The position numbers and the translations under genes are program-made. From Pseudomonas fontis (GTDB taxonomy: Bacteria; Pseudomonadota; Gammaproteobacteria; Pseudomonadales; Pseudomonadaceae): a DNA stretch of 64,000 bases. Shown one piece after another: positions 62,983 to 64,000 of this stretch. Position 1 is the first letter of the stretch. Each line of letters starts with the position of its first letter. The stretch lies in NCBI RefSeq assembly GCF_028656955.1, contig NZ_JAMDGY010000024.1:124001-188000 (forward strand), in the 5' to 3' direction. The notes below the pieces were generated by a model. That model worked only from the letters and a program-made list of their open reading frames with translations. It was not told where the DNA came from and ran no database searches.

Positions 62983-64000
62983 TCAGCAGACGATGCGGTT
63001 CATGTAGTTCGTGAAACCCTGTATGTAGCGCGGGGTCGGGATCAGGAAGGCATCGTGCCCATAGGGCGAGTCGATATCCAGGTAGCAGACGTTCTTGCGC
63101 GCGGCGATCAGTGCATCGACGATCTCCCGCGAGCGCGCCGGCGAGAAGCGCCAGTCGGTGGTGAACGACATCACGCAGTAGTTCGCCGTGACGTTCGCCA
63201 GGGTCGCGGCCAGGTCGCCGGCGTGGGCGGCGGCCGGGTCGAAGTAGTCCAGCGCCTTGGTCATCAGCAGGTAGGTGTTGGCATCGAAGCGGCCAGAGAA
63301 CTCCTCGCCCTGATAACGCAGGTAGCTTTCGACCTGGAACTCGACGCTGTGGAAGTCGTAGTTGAGCTTGTCGCTTTTCAGCTCGCGGCCGAATTTCTCG
63401 CCCATCGAGTCATCGGACAGGTAGGTGATGTGCCCGACCATGCGCGCCAGCATCAGGCCGCGCTTGGGGATCACGCCCTGGTCCTGGAACGAGCCGCCGT
63501 GGAATTCCGGGTCGGTGAGGATGGCCTGGCGGGCCACCTCGTTGAACGCGATGTTCTGCGCCGAGAGCTTGGGCGCCGAGGCGATGTCCAGGCAGTGGCG
63601 TACGCGGTCCGGGTAGGTGATGGTCCATTGCAGGGCCTGCATGCCGCCCAGGCTGCCACCGACGATGGCAGCCCACTGCTGGATGCCCAGGCGGTCGGCC
63701 AGGCGCGCCTGGCTGTGCACCCAGTCTTCCACGGTCAGGACCGGGAAGTCGGCGCCGTAGGGCTTGCCGGTGGCCGGGTTGAGGCTGCTGGGGCCGGTGC
63801 TGCCGTTGCAACCGCCGAGGTTGTTCAGGCTGACCACGAAGAAGCGATTGGTGTCGATGGGCTTGCCGGGGCCGATGCAGCTGTCCCACCAACCGGGCTT
63901 GCGGTCGTCGACGCTGTGGTAGCCGGCGGCGTGGTGATGGCCGGACAGGGCGTGGCAGATAAGCACGGCATTGCTCGCGCTGCTGTTGAGCGTGCCATAG
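62983..64000 (-). CDS. metX: Homoserine O-acyltransferase MetX (5' end outside window)
   Basis: Acylates homoserine at the start of methionine synthesis. The frame is open to base 64000 and beyond, so the true start is not present. The first visible residues are [23 protein letters not shown]. The nucleophile elbow is [12 protein letters not shown] and the family His/Asp triad lies in the C-terminal part ([15 protein letters not shown]). Next to metW, the enzyme may use succinyl-CoA rather than acetyl-CoA; sequence alone does not decide. Confidence 0.95.
   Translation of the reverse strand, partial: YGTLNSSASNAVLICHALSGHHHAAGYHSVDDRKPGWWDSCIGPGKPIDTNRFFVVSLNNLGGCNGSTGPSSLNPATGKPYGADFPVLTVEDWVHSQARLADRLGIQQWAAIVGGSLGGMQALQWTITYPDRVRHCLDIASAPKLSAQNIAFNEVARQAILTDPEFHGGSFQDQGVIPKRGLMLARMVGHITYLSDDSMGEKFGRELKSDKLNYDFHSVEFQVESYLRYQGEEFSGRFDANTYLLMTKALDYFDPAAAHAGDLAATLANVTANYCVMSFTTDWRFSPARSREIVDALIAARKNVCYLDIDSPYGHDAFLIPTPRYIQGFTNYMNRIVC

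Overview
The window looks like a chromosomal segment of a Pseudomonas, most likely of the P. putida group. It is GC-rich and densely packed with genes. The gene order (rppH-ptsP, lgt-thyA, cadR-cadA, ilvD, mutM, coaD, M16 peptidases-rsmD, ftsYEX-rpoH, thiSG-trmB, hemW-rdgB, metW-metX) is that of a conserved Pseudomonas core region. Short palindromic repeats of two families recur between genes in the usual pseudomonad manner. I see no tRNA or rRNA gene, insertion sequence, prophage or CRISPR array. The assignment is inference from protein likeness and synteny remembered from the genus, not from a search.

Layout, left to right. 1-6.3 kb: the end of rppH, ptsP (nitrogen-type phosphotransferase EI), an NRDE/TANGO2-like protein, a TSUP permease, lgt and thyA. 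6.3-9.2 kb: the divergent cadR/cadA cadmium-zinc efflux pair, with a clear CadR operator between them. 9.2-16.0 kb: an accessory metabolic island for aminophosphonate. It holds a LysR regulator, an ABC importer (ATPase, fused double permease, binding protein), an FAD amine oxidase and a PhnZ-like HD-domain oxygenase. This is the most interesting metabolic locus of the window. 16.2-18.9 kb: a two-gene module of a GTPase (DUF3482) and a membrane protein (DUF2868), of unknown role. 18.9-22.3 kb: folA, the cystine symporter tcyP and a secreted phosphorylcholine phosphatase. 22.5-26.6 kb: an ECF sigma, FecR anti-sigma and TonB-dependent transducer, forming a cell-surface signalling system for iron uptake.

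26.7-34.8 kb: ilvD, a DUF4153 membrane protein, an APC permease, a Bcr/CflA-like MFS pump and rlmI. 34.9-39.1 kb: an HDOD protein, mutM, ggt, a YfhL-type ferredoxin and coaD. 39.2-43.8 kb: a GMC oxidoreductase, a small Tat lipoprotein, coniferyl-type aldehyde dehydrogenase and a divergent TetR regulator, probably one inducible alcohol/aldehyde oxidation system. 43.8-45.6 kb: a sulfurtransferase and a YheT-like hydrolase whose 3' ends overlap. 45.7-52.0 kb: two pairs of M16 peptidases (each with one catalytic and one degenerate member) flanking rsmD. 52.2-56.4 kb: ftsY-ftsE-ftsX and rpoH, the last with a well-formed sigma-E (AlgU)-type promoter. 56.6-64 kb: mtgA, DUF423, thiS-thiG, trmB, DUF3392, then a leftward block of metX-metW-DUF4426-rdgB-hemW; metX runs off the right edge.

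Most genes are housekeeping. The parts worth a second look are the phosphonate island, the GTPase/DUF2868 pair, the doubled M16 pairs, the GMC/Tat/CalB cluster, and several unannotated regulatory patterns. The latter include four helically phased 9-mers between tcyP and pchP, a near-perfect palindrome before calB, and a palindrome before the ECF sigma gene.
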